From positions 62,001-126,000 of the forward strand of contig NZ_BOOQ01000024.1 of assembly GCF_016863315.1 (NCBI RefSeq): a DNA stretch of 64,000 nt, written 5' to 3'. The notes beneath the pieces are model-generated. The model saw only the letters and a program-made list of their open reading frames with translations. It was not told where the DNA came from and did no database searches. This document shows, in pieces, positions 33,656-43,600 of this stretch. Position numbers and translations under genes: made by a program. This stretch comes from Planotetraspora silvatica (GTDB lineage Bacteria; Actinomycetota; Actinomycetes; Streptosporangiales; Streptosporangiaceae). Within the stretch, counting starts at the first letter, position 1, and each line of letters begins with the position of its first letter.

Positions 33656-33724
33656 ACGCCGCCCTCGTCACCAGGGTCTGTTTCCATGATCCGCTCGTGG
33701 GCCGTCGGAGATCTGACGGTCGCG

Positions 33725-33883
33725 TCAGGTGATCTCGATGACGACTTTGCCGGAGGTGCCTCCGGCGGCCAGCGCGCGCTCGTAAGCATCGGCGACGGGC
33801 CGCTCTCGCTCGAAGTACACGTGCTCGGGACGGCCGGCGCCGTACGGGCCGTGGAGGTAGTGGACTTCCTCGGCGACCGGGCG
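33725..33883 (-). pseudogene. 3' remnant of a zinc-type alcohol dehydrogenase/quinone oxidoreductase
   Basis: The minus strand encodes about 52 residues ending RPVADAYERALAAGG-TSGKVVIEIT-stop, the canonical C-terminus of medium-chain dehydrogenase/reductase proteins. No N-terminal Rossmann or GroES-like part is present on either side: the GNAT gene begins on the right and the sigma factor ends on the left. Confidence 0.65.
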
Positions 33884-33904
33884 GCTCCTGCCCCGTGCGA
33901 GGCT

Positions 33905-33910
33905 GATAAT
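33905..33910 (+). promoter_or_regulatory. Leaderless -10 box GATAAT
   Basis: GATAAT lies 8 nt before the ATG of the GNAT gene at 33919, with no Shine-Dalgarno between. Confidence 0.5.
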
Positions 33911-33918
33911 TTCCCGGC

Positions 33919-34338
33919 ATGGACGCGATCATCCGGCACGGACGGGTTGAGGATGTCGAGGCCCTGCTCGCCTTCTGGCGCGTGGCCGCCGAAGGGACCG
34001 ACCGCCACGACGATTCCGCCAAGGTGGAAGCGCTCATCGAGCATGATCCCGAGGCCGTCCTCATCGCCGAGGTCGACGGGGAGATGGCCGGCACGCTGAT
34101 CGCCGGCTGGGACGGTTGGCGGGCCCACCTCTACCGACTGGCCGTGGACCCCGCCCGTCGGAGGCAGGGGATCGGGACCGCGCTGCTCCGGGCAGCCGAG
34201 GAGCGCTTCGCCGCCTTCGGCGCGTTCCGGGCCGACGCGATGGTGCTGCTGGACAACGAACTGGCCCATCATGTCTGGGGAGCCGCCGGCTACGTGTCTC
34301 AGCCTGAGTGGTCTCGTTGGGTCAAGCCTCTGATGTGA
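33919..34338 (+). CDS. GNAT-family N-acetyltransferase
   Basis: A 139-residue single-domain acetyltransferase. Motif A is LYRLAVDPARRRQGIGTALLRAAEERF, where RRQGIG binds the acetyl-CoA pyrophosphate. The acceptor amine is unknown. The gene stands alone and is followed by a strong hairpin. Confidence 0.9.
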   Translation: MDAIIRHGRVEDVEALLAFWRVAAEGTDRHDDSAKVEALIEHDPEAVLIAEVDGEMAGTLIAGWDGWRAHLYRLAVDPARRRQGIGTALLRAAEERFAAFGAFRADAMVLLDNELAHHVWGAAGYVSQPEWSRWVKPLM

Positions 34339-34371
34339 GATCGCGCGGTGGCCGCCATGGTCTGTGGCCAC

Positions 34372-34412
34372 GCCGTGTCTCCGGCCGTCGTCATGACGGT
34401 CGGAGACACGGC
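34372..34412. terminator. Hairpin terminator between convergent genes
   Basis: GCCGTGTCTCCGGCCGTC and its near-exact complement (one mismatch) form an 18-bp stem with a 5-nt loop between the GNAT gene and the convergent secreted hydrolase. The right arm runs into the 15-bp tandem repeats. Confidence 0.7.
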
Positions 34413-34445
34413 GGCCGGAGACACGGCGGCCGGAGACACCGCGGT
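34401..34445. repeat. 15-bp tandem repeat, three copies
   Basis: CGGAGACACGGCGGC twice, then a third copy with two changes. The first copy is the right arm of the terminator hairpin, so the array probably arose by duplication of the terminator stem; each extra copy can also pair with the left arm. Confidence 0.8.
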
Positions 34446-34484
34446 GACCGGTCGAGCCCGGGTCACACCGTCGCCCGGCAGCGG

Positions 34485-36863
34485 CTACGGGCGGCCCACC
34501 GGCGGCTTGGTGTAGTCGCATACGCCGGTCGGGAAGATCTGCTTCAGCGTGGCCCTCTGCGCCGAGCTGGGTCGCCACGAACCGTAGTCGCCCCTGGCCA
34601 CCGCCTTGTCGACCGGCTGGAGCCGGCACTTGTACATGTCCTCGTCGAACGGCCCGCCGGCGACGATGCGCGACGTGGAGTGGATCGGGAACTGCTCGGT
34701 GCAGGCCCCGTCCGCCCTGTGGTCGAGGACGCCGTCCCAGACGTGCGAGCCGGAGGCGATGAGCCGCCCGTCGGTGGCGAAGCACCGGTCGGTGGCCTCC
34801 GAGGGCTTGTTCTGGCCCACGGTGCGCTCCGGGTGCTTCCGGATGTTCGCCATCCACGTGTCGACGGCCTTGAACGCCTCGGGGAGCTGGGTCGACTGGG
34901 CGCCGCCCGGCCGCGCGTCCGTGAACCAGATGGCCTGGTTGTCCGCGTTCCCCTGCGCCTCGATGATGCGTTCCCTGCTGGCGAACGACTGACGGCTGTT
35001 GTGCATGTTCAGCTCGTCCTCGAGGTAGTGCCGCCAGTCGATGATCGGGATGTCGATCCTGCCGCGGAACACCATGCCGGACCGGTAGGCCGCCTCGATC
35101 GCGCCGACGTCGCCCTCGGTGCGCGGCGCAGGAGTCGCGCCGCCGTCCGGGCTCAGGGTCATGTTGCGCGAGCTCCACGGGTCGAACGTGCCGCCGGGCA
35201 CGAACGGCGCGCCCTCCTGCACCATGTCCTCCGGGTCCTTCCACCCGCCGACGGTGGCGTTGAGGTGCAGGAACTCCTCGGGGGTGAGGGTCCCGTCGTT
35301 GAGTGCCCGGAGGCCGTACTGGACGCCGACGTTGTCGAAGGTCCTGCGCGCGAAGCCGTCCGGCTTCACCCCGTAGATGTTGCGCAGATCATCGAAATGG
35401 GTCCATTTCACCGTGTCCATGACGCCCTTCGGCTCCATCAGACCCTGGTTGGAGCCGGCAGACCCGTAGTGCGGGTTGAGCGTCAGCGGACTGAGCCCGC
35501 GCCAGCCGTTGACGCACTCGCTGGAGCCGGGCTTGCCCGTGTACGGGTTGCGGACCGTGCTGCTCGAGTTCATCCCTTCGAGCAGCTTGCGGTTGTCCCA
35601 GTTATGCCACTTGGGGTTGCCCGCGTCGGTGACGTCCATGAAGTACTCGAGCAACTCGCAGTCGCCGACGTGGATGCCCTGCGTGACCATGTCCGGATAG
35701 GCGTACACGGGGATGGCGGCGTCGATGAGACCGGGATGGTTCTGCCCGTACACGTACTGCTGAAGGCCGCCGCCGGAGGCGCCGACGCCGACGGTGTACA
35801 GCGGCTCGCCGTGCTCCTCGATGAACCGCTCCTTCACCATGAGGGCGGTCTCGCCGCCGACCTGAAGGTTGTAGTGGTTCCCGGTGTCGTTGCCGGTGGA
35901 GTAGGCGACCGCGTAGCCGGCGGCCAACCCCTCTTCGGCCTCGAACATGTCGTCGATCGTGGTGCCGAGCTCGCCCTGGGTGTGCCCGATCCCGACGCCG
36001 CCCGAGCTGAAGCTGTAGATCAGGCGCCTGTTCCAGGCCGAGTCGGCTGCGTGGTTCGCATCCACCTTCAGGGGGCTCAGCATCGCGATGCTGTAGATGA
36101 ACCGGTTGATGGTGCCGCGCTCCCAGCGGACGACGAAGTCGACGACGCGACCGTCCGACGTCGTGGTGGTGGCGAGGTCGGCGGGCCGGCTGCCGTCGGC
36201 CGGCAGCGGCTTCCACCCACCGCTCGTGGTCCGGGAGACGAAGTCGACGCGCGGCTTGACGCTGCAGTCGCGGCTCCACCCGGCGATCTGATCGGTCTTC
36301 TGCCCATTCGCGTCGAGCGCGAAGACCGGCAGGCCCACGTGATCATGGTTGTCGACCAACGGCTGCCCGAGGCCTGACTGCTCGGTCTTGCAGACGAACG
36401 GCTCCTGCTGGGGGCCGGAGAAGATCGGCCCGGTGATGCTGTGGTTGTTCAGCGTGAGCCGTGCGTCACGGTGGCGGTCACCGGCCGCCTCCGCCGTGAG
36501 GACGTTGACGCCGGTCCGCATCCCGTCGACGAGACCGACGAGCGTCCGCCGCTGATCACCCGCGGAGAAGTCGCGCGTGACCTCCGCGCCGTTCAGGCGG
36601 ATCTTGACCCGCTGGGGGGAGACGTCGTCCGGGACCTGCACCTGCACCCGGGCGTCTCCGCCCGACACCTGGTCGGGACGGCTGGACAGCACCGTGATCT
36701 GCAGGTCGTGCTTGCCGCCGTTCCCGTTGTCGTTCTTGTTGTCGTGCGACGGGCCGTGGGACGGACCGCCGGTCGCGGACGCGACCGCGGGGCCGGCCGC
36801 GGTGAAGAGGGAGGCCATGGACATTGACGCGATGGACAGTGACGCGATGACGGCGAGGCGCAT
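34485..36863 (-). CDS. Secreted DUF6351-type hydrolase-like protein
   Basis: A 792-residue exported protein; signal peptide about residues 1-29 (ending AVASA), then a linker rich in Gly, Asn, Asp and Lys. A beta-rich N-terminal part is followed by an alpha/beta-hydrolase-like core with a candidate nucleophile in VGVGASGGGLQQYVYG. Family members are uncharacterised. The ATG at 36863 lacks a good ribosome site; a GTG at 36896 would add 11 residues. It starts 70 nt after a second secreted hydrolase-like gene, with which it forms a probable operon. Confidence 0.82.
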   Translation of the reverse strand: MRLAVIASLSIASMSMASLFTAAGPAVASATGGPSHGPSHDNKNDNGNGGKHDLQITVLSSRPDQVSGGDARVQVQVPDDVSPQRVKIRLNGAEVTRDFSAGDQRRTLVGLVDGMRTGVNVLTAEAAGDRHRDARLTLNNHSITGPIFSGPQQEPFVCKTEQSGLGQPLVDNHDHVGLPVFALDANGQKTDQIAGWSRDCSVKPRVDFVSRTTSGGWKPLPADGSRPADLATTTTSDGRVVDFVVRWERGTINRFIYSIAMLSPLKVDANHAADSAWNRRLIYSFSSGGVGIGHTQGELGTTIDDMFEAEEGLAAGYAVAYSTGNDTGNHYNLQVGGETALMVKERFIEEHGEPLYTVGVGASGGGLQQYVYGQNHPGLIDAAIPVYAYPDMVTQGIHVGDCELLEYFMDVTDAGNPKWHNWDNRKLLEGMNSSSTVRNPYTGKPGSSECVNGWRGLSPLTLNPHYGSAGSNQGLMEPKGVMDTVKWTHFDDLRNIYGVKPDGFARRTFDNVGVQYGLRALNDGTLTPEEFLHLNATVGGWKDPEDMVQEGAPFVPGGTFDPWSSRNMTLSPDGGATPAPRTEGDVGAIEAAYRSGMVFRGRIDIPIIDWRHYLEDELNMHNSRQSFASRERIIEAQGNADNQAIWFTDARPGGAQSTQLPEAFKAVDTWMANIRKHPERTVGQNKPSEATDRCFATDGRLIASGSHVWDGVLDHRADGACTEQFPIHSTSRIVAGGPFDEDMYKCRLQPVDKAVARGDYGSWRPSSAQRATLKQIFPTGVCDYTKPPVGRP

Positions 36864-36933
36864 GCGCCGCCCGCCGGATGGGGACCGCAGGTGCACTCCT
36901 AGGGGGTCGCGGGGCTTGCGGGCACGAGACGGG

Positions 36934-39120
36934 TCACGGCCCGGTCCAGCGGTCGAGGTAGCAGGGGTGGTCGCCGCAGGTGTCGACGACCACGCCGTCG
37001 AGGAGGAAGGTCGCCAGTTGCTCCTGGCCGGCCGCGGTCTCCGTGGCGTCCGGCCCGTGCGGGTCCACGCCCTCGCTGTTGGGCACGTTCTCGACGGGCG
37101 GCGGCGGTGTCCCCTCGACCTCACCGTCTACGGTGCGCAGCGGCCCGATGTCCCACAGCGTGATGGTCGCCGGCCCGCGGTACGGCGAGTGCTCCATCCG
37201 GGGAACTCCCCAGAACGGCGTCTTCTCCCGCGACCGCCCAGGGTCGAGGATGGGCGTGCGGATGCGGGCGCCGATGGTGCGTGCCTCGACCCCCGCGGAC
37301 CAGGTGGAGACCTGGTGATCACCGTAGGACGCGAGCAGGAGCACCTGGTGCGCGGGAGTGTTCGGATAGGTGTCGGTCGTCATGTGGTGCGCGTAGCCGC
37401 CTGCCTCCGACCGATCCCACAACATCTGCAACAGCCCGAAGATGATCTGCTGGTCGAGCTTGTCGGGATAGTTCTGGTCGAAGATCGCCTGGAAGGGTGC
37501 GAAGTCGACGCTGCGGTTGAGCAGCAAGCTGTAGTTCATGCCGGGAACGCCGAGCACGCCACGGGTGAAGTCGGGCGCCACCGCGGTGAGGGCGCCGCCC
37601 ATGATGCCGCCCTGGCTCCCGCCCAGGTAGAGCAGTTCACGGGTGTCGATGACCGATTCGGTCCGGCCGTTCTCGTCGAACTGGAAGGCCGGGTTCGCCG
37701 CGAAGCCGTCCGGATGAATCATCGCCCGGCCCAGATAGAGGAAGTCGAGCATTCCCTGCTGGCCGCGGTCGGCGACCGTCGGGAACTTCGAGAAGTCGCC
37801 ATAGGCCTCGGCGGCGGTCGCACGGTCGTCTCGCGCGAGGCCGATCCAGTCGGTCGCGCAGAACATGATGCCGTGGTCGTCGCCGAGCGTGTACAGCTTG
37901 CCGGAATCGACCTCGCCGGCGCTGCCGAGCAGGCCGTGGCCGTACAGCGACGGGTGCACCTTGTGGATCCGCCCGCCTGAGACGGCTGAGCGGGGAATGT
38001 TGCAGATGAAGTTCGCGGCCCGCTCGTTGCCGGGGATCTGGGTCGGCGAAGAGGAGCCGTTCGAGTAATGGAACGTCGCCCCGGATGGGCAACCGCTCTC
38101 ATCGAGGTAACACGGCACGAAGACGCGTCCCGCGACGCGGCGGGCGACCTGGTCGTTTTCGCCCGTCTGACACCCGTCGGCGCCGCACTCGCTGAAGTCC
38201 TGCACCGAGTCGACGGCGAACCGCGGAGAGCGCCCTTGGACGCGCTTGTCGTCCAGGTCCCTGTCGCCGAGTTGCCGGAAGGCGTCGTCGCGGATGTGCA
38301 GCATCCGCTCGGAGAGGCCACGTTCGCCGGCGACCGTGAAATCCCAGGCGAGGTAGAGGCTCTGCCTTTTCACCCCGGACTTCTCGAGCGTCGCGAAGAT
38401 CTTGTTCATCTGCGCCAGACGCCGCGAGTCGACCTTCCCGGCGCCGTGCTTCCCGCCGCCGTGCTGGGAGTCGGCGTACGCCGCGAAGGCGGGGCCGGGC
38501 GGGATGAGCCGGCCCGTCCGGTCGCGCATCGAGCGGAGCGCGACGATATAGCGCGTTCCCTCCGCGAGGTTCGCGGCCGGGTGGATGATCAGAGCCTGGC
38601 GGGCGGGATCGGTCGCGTTGGCGTCGAGTTCCGCCCAGTACGCCGTGCGCTTGCCGGTGCGGCTGTTGAGCAGCACGATCGGCGCGTCATCGTCGAGTGA
38701 GGCGCCGATGTCGGTGATCGGAGCCGCCTTGGTCTTCGTCAAATCGACTCCGGGCACCCTGGTGAGGATCGGCGTGCCGGGGCTGAACCCGTCGTTTCGG
38801 TTCCATTCCGTCGGGTCGATCGGCGTGCCGGCGATGTTCTGCGGCATCATCCCCGGTGAAAAGGCGATCCGTCGGCCGGTCTCCGTGGACGGGTCGGGAA
38901 CGGTGAAATAGTCGTCGGGAAACGGCAGCAGGCAGGCGGACGGGTCGATCGGGTCGCAGCCGGATTGCGGGCTGCCGCGGTCGGGACCGTGTCCGGCACC
39001 GGGACCGGCACTGGGACCGGGGGGCGGGGTCGGTGCTCCTGCGGCCGCGGCGACAGGAGTGCTCACCATCAGGGCGGCCGTGACGGCCAGCGCGCTGAAC
39101 AAAGCGAACGAGCGATTCAT
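36934..39120 (-). CDS. Secreted alpha/beta-hydrolase-like protein
   Basis: A 728-residue exported protein; signal peptide residues 1-28 (ending PVAAAAG), then a short Pro/Gly linker. The candidate nucleophile elbow is LYLGGSQGGIMGGAL, followed by an aspartate/histidine-rich C-terminal part (ASYGDHQVSTW) that may complete a triad. Paired cysteines (CGADGC, CYLDESGC, CGDHPC) suggest disulfides. Substrate unknown; ester or polymer hydrolysis is likely. The ATG has GAGGAAG upstream. First gene of the pair with the DUF6351 protein. Confidence 0.8.
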   Translation of the reverse strand: MNRSFALFSALAVTAALMVSTPVAAAAGAPTPPPGPSAGPGAGHGPDRGSPQSGCDPIDPSACLLPFPDDYFTVPDPSTETGRRIAFSPGMMPQNIAGTPIDPTEWNRNDGFSPGTPILTRVPGVDLTKTKAAPITDIGASLDDDAPIVLLNSRTGKRTAYWAELDANATDPARQALIIHPAANLAEGTRYIVALRSMRDRTGRLIPPGPAFAAYADSQHGGGKHGAGKVDSRRLAQMNKIFATLEKSGVKRQSLYLAWDFTVAGERGLSERMLHIRDDAFRQLGDRDLDDKRVQGRSPRFAVDSVQDFSECGADGCQTGENDQVARRVAGRVFVPCYLDESGCPSGATFHYSNGSSSPTQIPGNERAANFICNIPRSAVSGGRIHKVHPSLYGHGLLGSAGEVDSGKLYTLGDDHGIMFCATDWIGLARDDRATAAEAYGDFSKFPTVADRGQQGMLDFLYLGRAMIHPDGFAANPAFQFDENGRTESVIDTRELLYLGGSQGGIMGGALTAVAPDFTRGVLGVPGMNYSLLLNRSVDFAPFQAIFDQNYPDKLDQQIIFGLLQMLWDRSEAGGYAHHMTTDTYPNTPAHQVLLLASYGDHQVSTWSAGVEARTIGARIRTPILDPGRSREKTPFWGVPRMEHSPYRGPATITLWDIGPLRTVDGEVEGTPPPPVENVPNSEGVDPHGPDATETAAGQEQLATFLLDGVVVDTCGDHPCYLDRWTGP

Positions 39121-39207
39121 GCAACTTCCTCGGCTAAAGCCAGAATCGGCGTCGTGGGATGTTAACTCGATCACACGTCCGACAACTATCGGCGTTCACC
39201 CGAGAGT

Positions 39208-40485
39208 TCAGGACCGTTCGTTGTGATTTCTCCCAAGCGCCTGCAGGGTCAGCGCCGCACCCAGCACGAGGACGCCCCGCCCCGACCCGACGGAGTACCC
39301 CGTGAGCTCGTTTATCCGGGTCAGCCGGTAGTCGAGGGTGTTGGGATGGATGTGCAACGCGGCCGCCGTACGCATCCGGTGGAAATCGTTGGCGAACCAC
39401 GCGGCGAGGGTCTGCACGAGTTCGGGCCCGGATTCCAGCGGCTGGAGGACGTCGGCCAGACGCCGGCCCACCTCCCCGGCGCTCGTCAGCACGTACTCCA
39501 GCAGGACGTCGTCGAGTGTGTACGTTCCAGGAGCGGCGTTCAGCCGTACGGCGAGCCGAAGCACATGGTCGGCCTCCGCCGCCGCGGGGGGCACGCCGCC
39601 CAGATCCGCTCCCGTCGCGACCGCCGCGAGCACCGGGGCGTCGGCGGCCTTCGCCATGCGCGCCACCATGCCCGCGGCCCGGGTGGCACGGTCGTCCGGG
39701 TCTGTGCGCGGGAGGAGGACCACACCGCCGCCGGGCGACAGGACGCTGAGCGACTGCGGCTCATGAGCGGAGTCGCCGGACAGGCTCTGCTCCATCCGCC
39801 GCAACTTGCGGCGGGCCGCCACGGCGCTTTCCACCTCCTCGTCGCGCTCGTCCACTGAGGACTCGACCCGAACCGCCAGCACGTGATATCCGACGGCCAG
39901 TCGATGGCCGGCGCGCTCGGCCAGTTGGCGTGCGGGCATTCCCGCGAGGAGCGCCTCCGCGAGTCGGCGACGCGCCTCCCGATCCTCGTCGTGGATCGCC
40001 TGCCGCTCCTCGAGGTACGCCGCGGCGACCGCGCCGGTGACGACGTTATTGAACGTGATCACCAGGTGCGCGGCCTCGAACAGGTCCGCACGCTCGTCCT
40101 GATGCGCGTCGTCGCAGAGTTCCTGCCACCCGATCCTCGATCCCACGCGATAGGCCGCGAGCACCATCTCCAGCGGCACATGTTCCTCCGCCCGCCGGGC
40201 CGCGCTGCGGCGGACGATCAGAAGCTCTCGCTCATCCGGCAGTTCGTCATGGCTGAGGACGCGGAGAAAGAGCCGCAGGTTGTGCCGGCAGATCTGGAGG
40301 ACCTCACCCTCCAACTGCTCCCTGGGCAGGTGGGCATAGAGGGGGATCTCCGCTACGAAGGCGTCGACCATCCGGTCGGCGAGCAGGTCGAGACGCGTCG
40401 CGACACGCTCGGCGAGAGCGTTCAGTCGACGCATGTCGGTCCGGCCGCCATTCTCACAGGCCCTTCGATGATCAGGTGAGGTCAT
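39208..40485 (-). CDS. PucR-family transcriptional regulator
   Basis: A 425-residue regulator of the PucR/CdaR type: N-terminal helical domain (about 20-160, with PREQLEGEVLQICRHNLRLFLRVL), a degenerate GGDEF-like middle, and the C-terminal PucR HTH (MRTAAALHIHPNTLDYRLTRINELTGY). The ATG at 40485 has GGGA upstream; an internal ATG at 40434 is an alternative. It lies just upstream of the two secreted hydrolases on the same strand and is their likely activator. Confidence 0.88.
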   Translation of the reverse strand: MTSPDHRRACENGGRTDMRRLNALAERVATRLDLLADRMVDAFVAEIPLYAHLPREQLEGEVLQICRHNLRLFLRVLSHDELPDERELLIVRRSAARRAEEHVPLEMVLAAYRVGSRIGWQELCDDAHQDERADLFEAAHLVITFNNVVTGAVAAAYLEERQAIHDEDREARRRLAEALLAGMPARQLAERAGHRLAVGYHVLAVRVESSVDERDEEVESAVAARRKLRRMEQSLSGDSAHEPQSLSVLSPGGGVVLLPRTDPDDRATRAAGMVARMAKAADAPVLAAVATGADLGGVPPAAAEADHVLRLAVRLNAAPGTYTLDDVLLEYVLTSAGEVGRRLADVLQPLESGPELVQTLAAWFANDFHRMRTAAALHIHPNTLDYRLTRINELTGYSVGSGRGVLVLGAALTLQALGRNHNERS

Positions 40486-40623
40486 CGTATTCCCGGCCGC
40501 GTCGGCGTGACGACGGCGTGCGGAGAGGCCCATGCGGCGACGGGCGCTGTGGTTGTGACAGGGAGGGTGCTGGGGTCGAGCGCCGGCTCGGCCCCAGCAC
40601 CGATCTGGAGCGGTCCTGTCACA

Positions 40624-43600
40624 TCACAGCGTGGCGCACTGACCCTGCTTGGGGCCGGTGACGGTGTTGGGCTTTCCGTTGTCGACCGGGGCCGGTCGAT
40701 TGCCCGCGCAGTTCAACGGACCGGTGATCTTGTTGCCGGAGATCACGGTGGTTCCCCCGGTGCCGGTGACCGACACCGGGCCGGTCACCGTGTTGACGGC
40801 GCATCGCCGGGCCGGGTCGCCGATGGTGACCGATGTGGCGCCGTTGACGTTCACCGAGCCGGTCACCGTCGTGTCGCAGAGGGCCACCACACTCGCACCC
40901 GAGGCCTCCACCGGTCCGCTGACCTTCGCACCGGCGGTGGTCAGCAGGCCTGCGCCCGCTCGGACGACCACTGGCCCGGTCTGAGTGGCGCCGTCGAGGC
41001 ACAGCACGCCCGAGGAGACGACCAGTGGCCCGGTGTGGTTCGTGGTCTGGATGGTCGTGCACCCCGGCTCGGTGGTCGAGAAGTAGTACGTGTTTCCCGC
41101 CTTCGTGTCGAACTCGAGGAAGCCGTCGTGGACGGTCACCGCGGTGAAGTGGCCCTTGTCGTCGGTCACTGTGACGGCTGATGTCGGCCACGGGTTCTTC
41201 AGCCTCAGGTTGCCGCCGGCCTTGCTCGTGATCTCCAGCGAGTGCACCACACCCCCGGTTTGCGCGGCGGACACCTCGAACGCGCCCTTCGCCAGGAGGC
41301 GGTGGAAGCTCGCGTCGCGGTTCGCCGGCCAGTCGGGGAAGACCGCCAGTTTCTCGCCGTCGCCGTACAGGAGCATGCTGTTGAGCCCCTCGGTGGCCGC
41401 CGCCTTCTCGATGCCATGGAAGCCGTCGGCCACGGCGAGGTTGGGGGCGAGGCCGATGGTGCCGTTCAGCTGCGTCTTGAGCCGGGTGATGAGGGTCTCC
41501 GGGTCGTAACCGACGCGGGCGGCCTGGGCGAACACCTTCGCGAAGGCGTTGAGCTGGCCCCAGGAGTTCATCTGCTGCACGGACGCCTGGCCCCGTGCGA
41601 GGTCCGCCGGTGACGAGAAGATGTCGACCTCGTCGCCGGGCTGGATGACCTCCAGGTTCACGGTGTTGTCGCCGGAGCGGAAGTTCGGGCCGGGCTGCCC
41701 GTTCTCCCCGATCATCGTGCCGTCGTCGGCGAGCGCGTAGACCGAGGCGCCGTTGCGAGTCGTGGTCGGCGTGGGCGCGAGCCGGTTGAGCATGTCCTCC
41801 CAGACCGCCCGCTGATTCGGGTCGTCGTTGAGGAGCTTGCTCGCTTCGATGAGGGTCTTGAGCGTGGTGCGCAGGAACGGGACGTCTGGGCTGGAGTTGC
41901 GGCCCCAGGTGTTCTCGTGTGGTCCGGCCCAGAGGTTGAGCCGCCCACCGGGGGTGCCGCCGTCGTCGAGCCAGTCTTCGAAGAAGGCGGCGATCTCCTT
42001 GAGGTACGGGTACGCCTCGTTCTGCAGGAATGCCTTGTCCTGGGTGTACTTCCAGTAGTCGACGTAGAGCATGGCGTTGAACAACCCGTTGCTCGTCTGC
42101 TGCAGGTACGAGCCGGGGAACTGGCCGCTTCCCTGCCCGCCGCTCGTGCTGCCCCATGGCCCGATGCCGACGGGGAACAGGACGCCGTCCGCGCCGCCCG
42201 CGAGGTCGGGTCGTGTCGCGACGTAGTCGGGCTTGATGCGGGACACGTCGTTCTTGGCGCGGGCCTTCGCCGCCGGGACGTAGTCCTTGACCACCTGGTA
42301 GTACGGCAGGGACAGTTCCGGCCGGTTGCTGGAGTACACGCCGTAGAAGGGCGCCTGCGCGTTGTAGTTGAGGTGGTAGTCGCCGGAGAACATCGGCTGG
42401 TCGGTGGTGAACCAGATCCCGTACAACGCCGGTGCGAGCTTCCCGGGCCGCGAGGCGGACCCGATCTCGTACTGCGCCCCGTAGTAGTAGCGATCGAGGA
42501 CCGGGTCACCGAGGTCGACCCACGACTGCAGCCAGTAGGCCTTCCACCAGTCCGCCTTGCGTTGCGCGAGCTCTGTGAGGGATGCCGTGGTCTGGCCGGT
42601 GATGAGATCCTGGGCGGTCGCGAGTGTGTCGGTGGGGTTCCGGCCGCCGCCGCCCACACCCGTGACGATCTGCACGGTGGTGCCGGGCTCAAGCCTGAAA
42701 GTCGCCTTCGCCGTCGCTGAGGTCGAGGTGTTCGTCGCGGCCGGCCTCTGCAGTTCGGCGCCGATCACCCTCGTCGCAAGCGTTGCCCGGGACACCCATT
42801 TGGCCGTCGGGATGTTCTGGGTCTCCCTGGTCGCCCACAGCGTCGAATCGTCGACCCCGGAGGTCTCGGTGTAGCCGCCGTTCGCGCTGCCGGCGCCCGA
42901 CCAGGTCGAAAGCTGCAGGTCGACCGGGTCGGTCGCGTGCGAGGTCAGCTCCGTCACGACGACGTTGCTGTCGCTGCCCTGCCAGGTGTGCATGGTCAGG
43001 TGCGCGTCGTCCATGGACATGTCGGTGTCGATCGACGGGTCGAGGATGTTCTGTCGCTCGTGGAAGGGCGGCGCGGGAGGAGGAGTCGTCGCGTTGGGGT
43101 CGGCGTACACCTCGATCTGGCCGAGGCGCGCCCGCGGGTTCTGGGTCGAGTCGGGCGTCGACTCCTGTGTCGGCTGCACGTAGTACACGCGCACCCAACG
43201 CGCTGACACCGGGGTGAAGCTGATGTCCGTGGTGTTCGCCGTGTTGTTCGTGGATGACGTCAGCGTCGTCCACCCCGGAGCGTTCGGATCTGTGCCGGGG
43301 GCGGTCGTGTCGTCGCTGTATTGAATCGAGAACACCTTGGGGGTGTTGGCGTCCTGACCCGGACGGGCGGCGGCGTCGTGCCGCAGCACGATGCGCCCGA
43401 CCGTCGTCGGCGCCCCGAGGTCGAGGCGGAACCACTGCGGCTTGCCGACGTCGGAGAACCAGCCCTCGAATCCCGAGTTGGGGGTCCACTGGCCGTTCAC
43501 CGCGCGGCTCGCGTTACTGGAGTTGGTGGATACGGCCACCGGCTTGTTCAGCGCCAGATTGAGCGACGTCTCTACCGGAGCCACCGCCTGCAGCGTGACA

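Noticed and set aside
33619-35244. 541-codon minus-strand frame
   Set aside because: Runs out of frame through the DUF6351 gene; only the separate dehydrogenase tail at 33725-33883, in another frame, is convincing.
34308-36377. 689-codon plus-strand frame opposite the DUF6351 gene
   Set aside because: Antisense shadow; composition is skewed and the opposite strand encodes a signal peptide and conserved domains.
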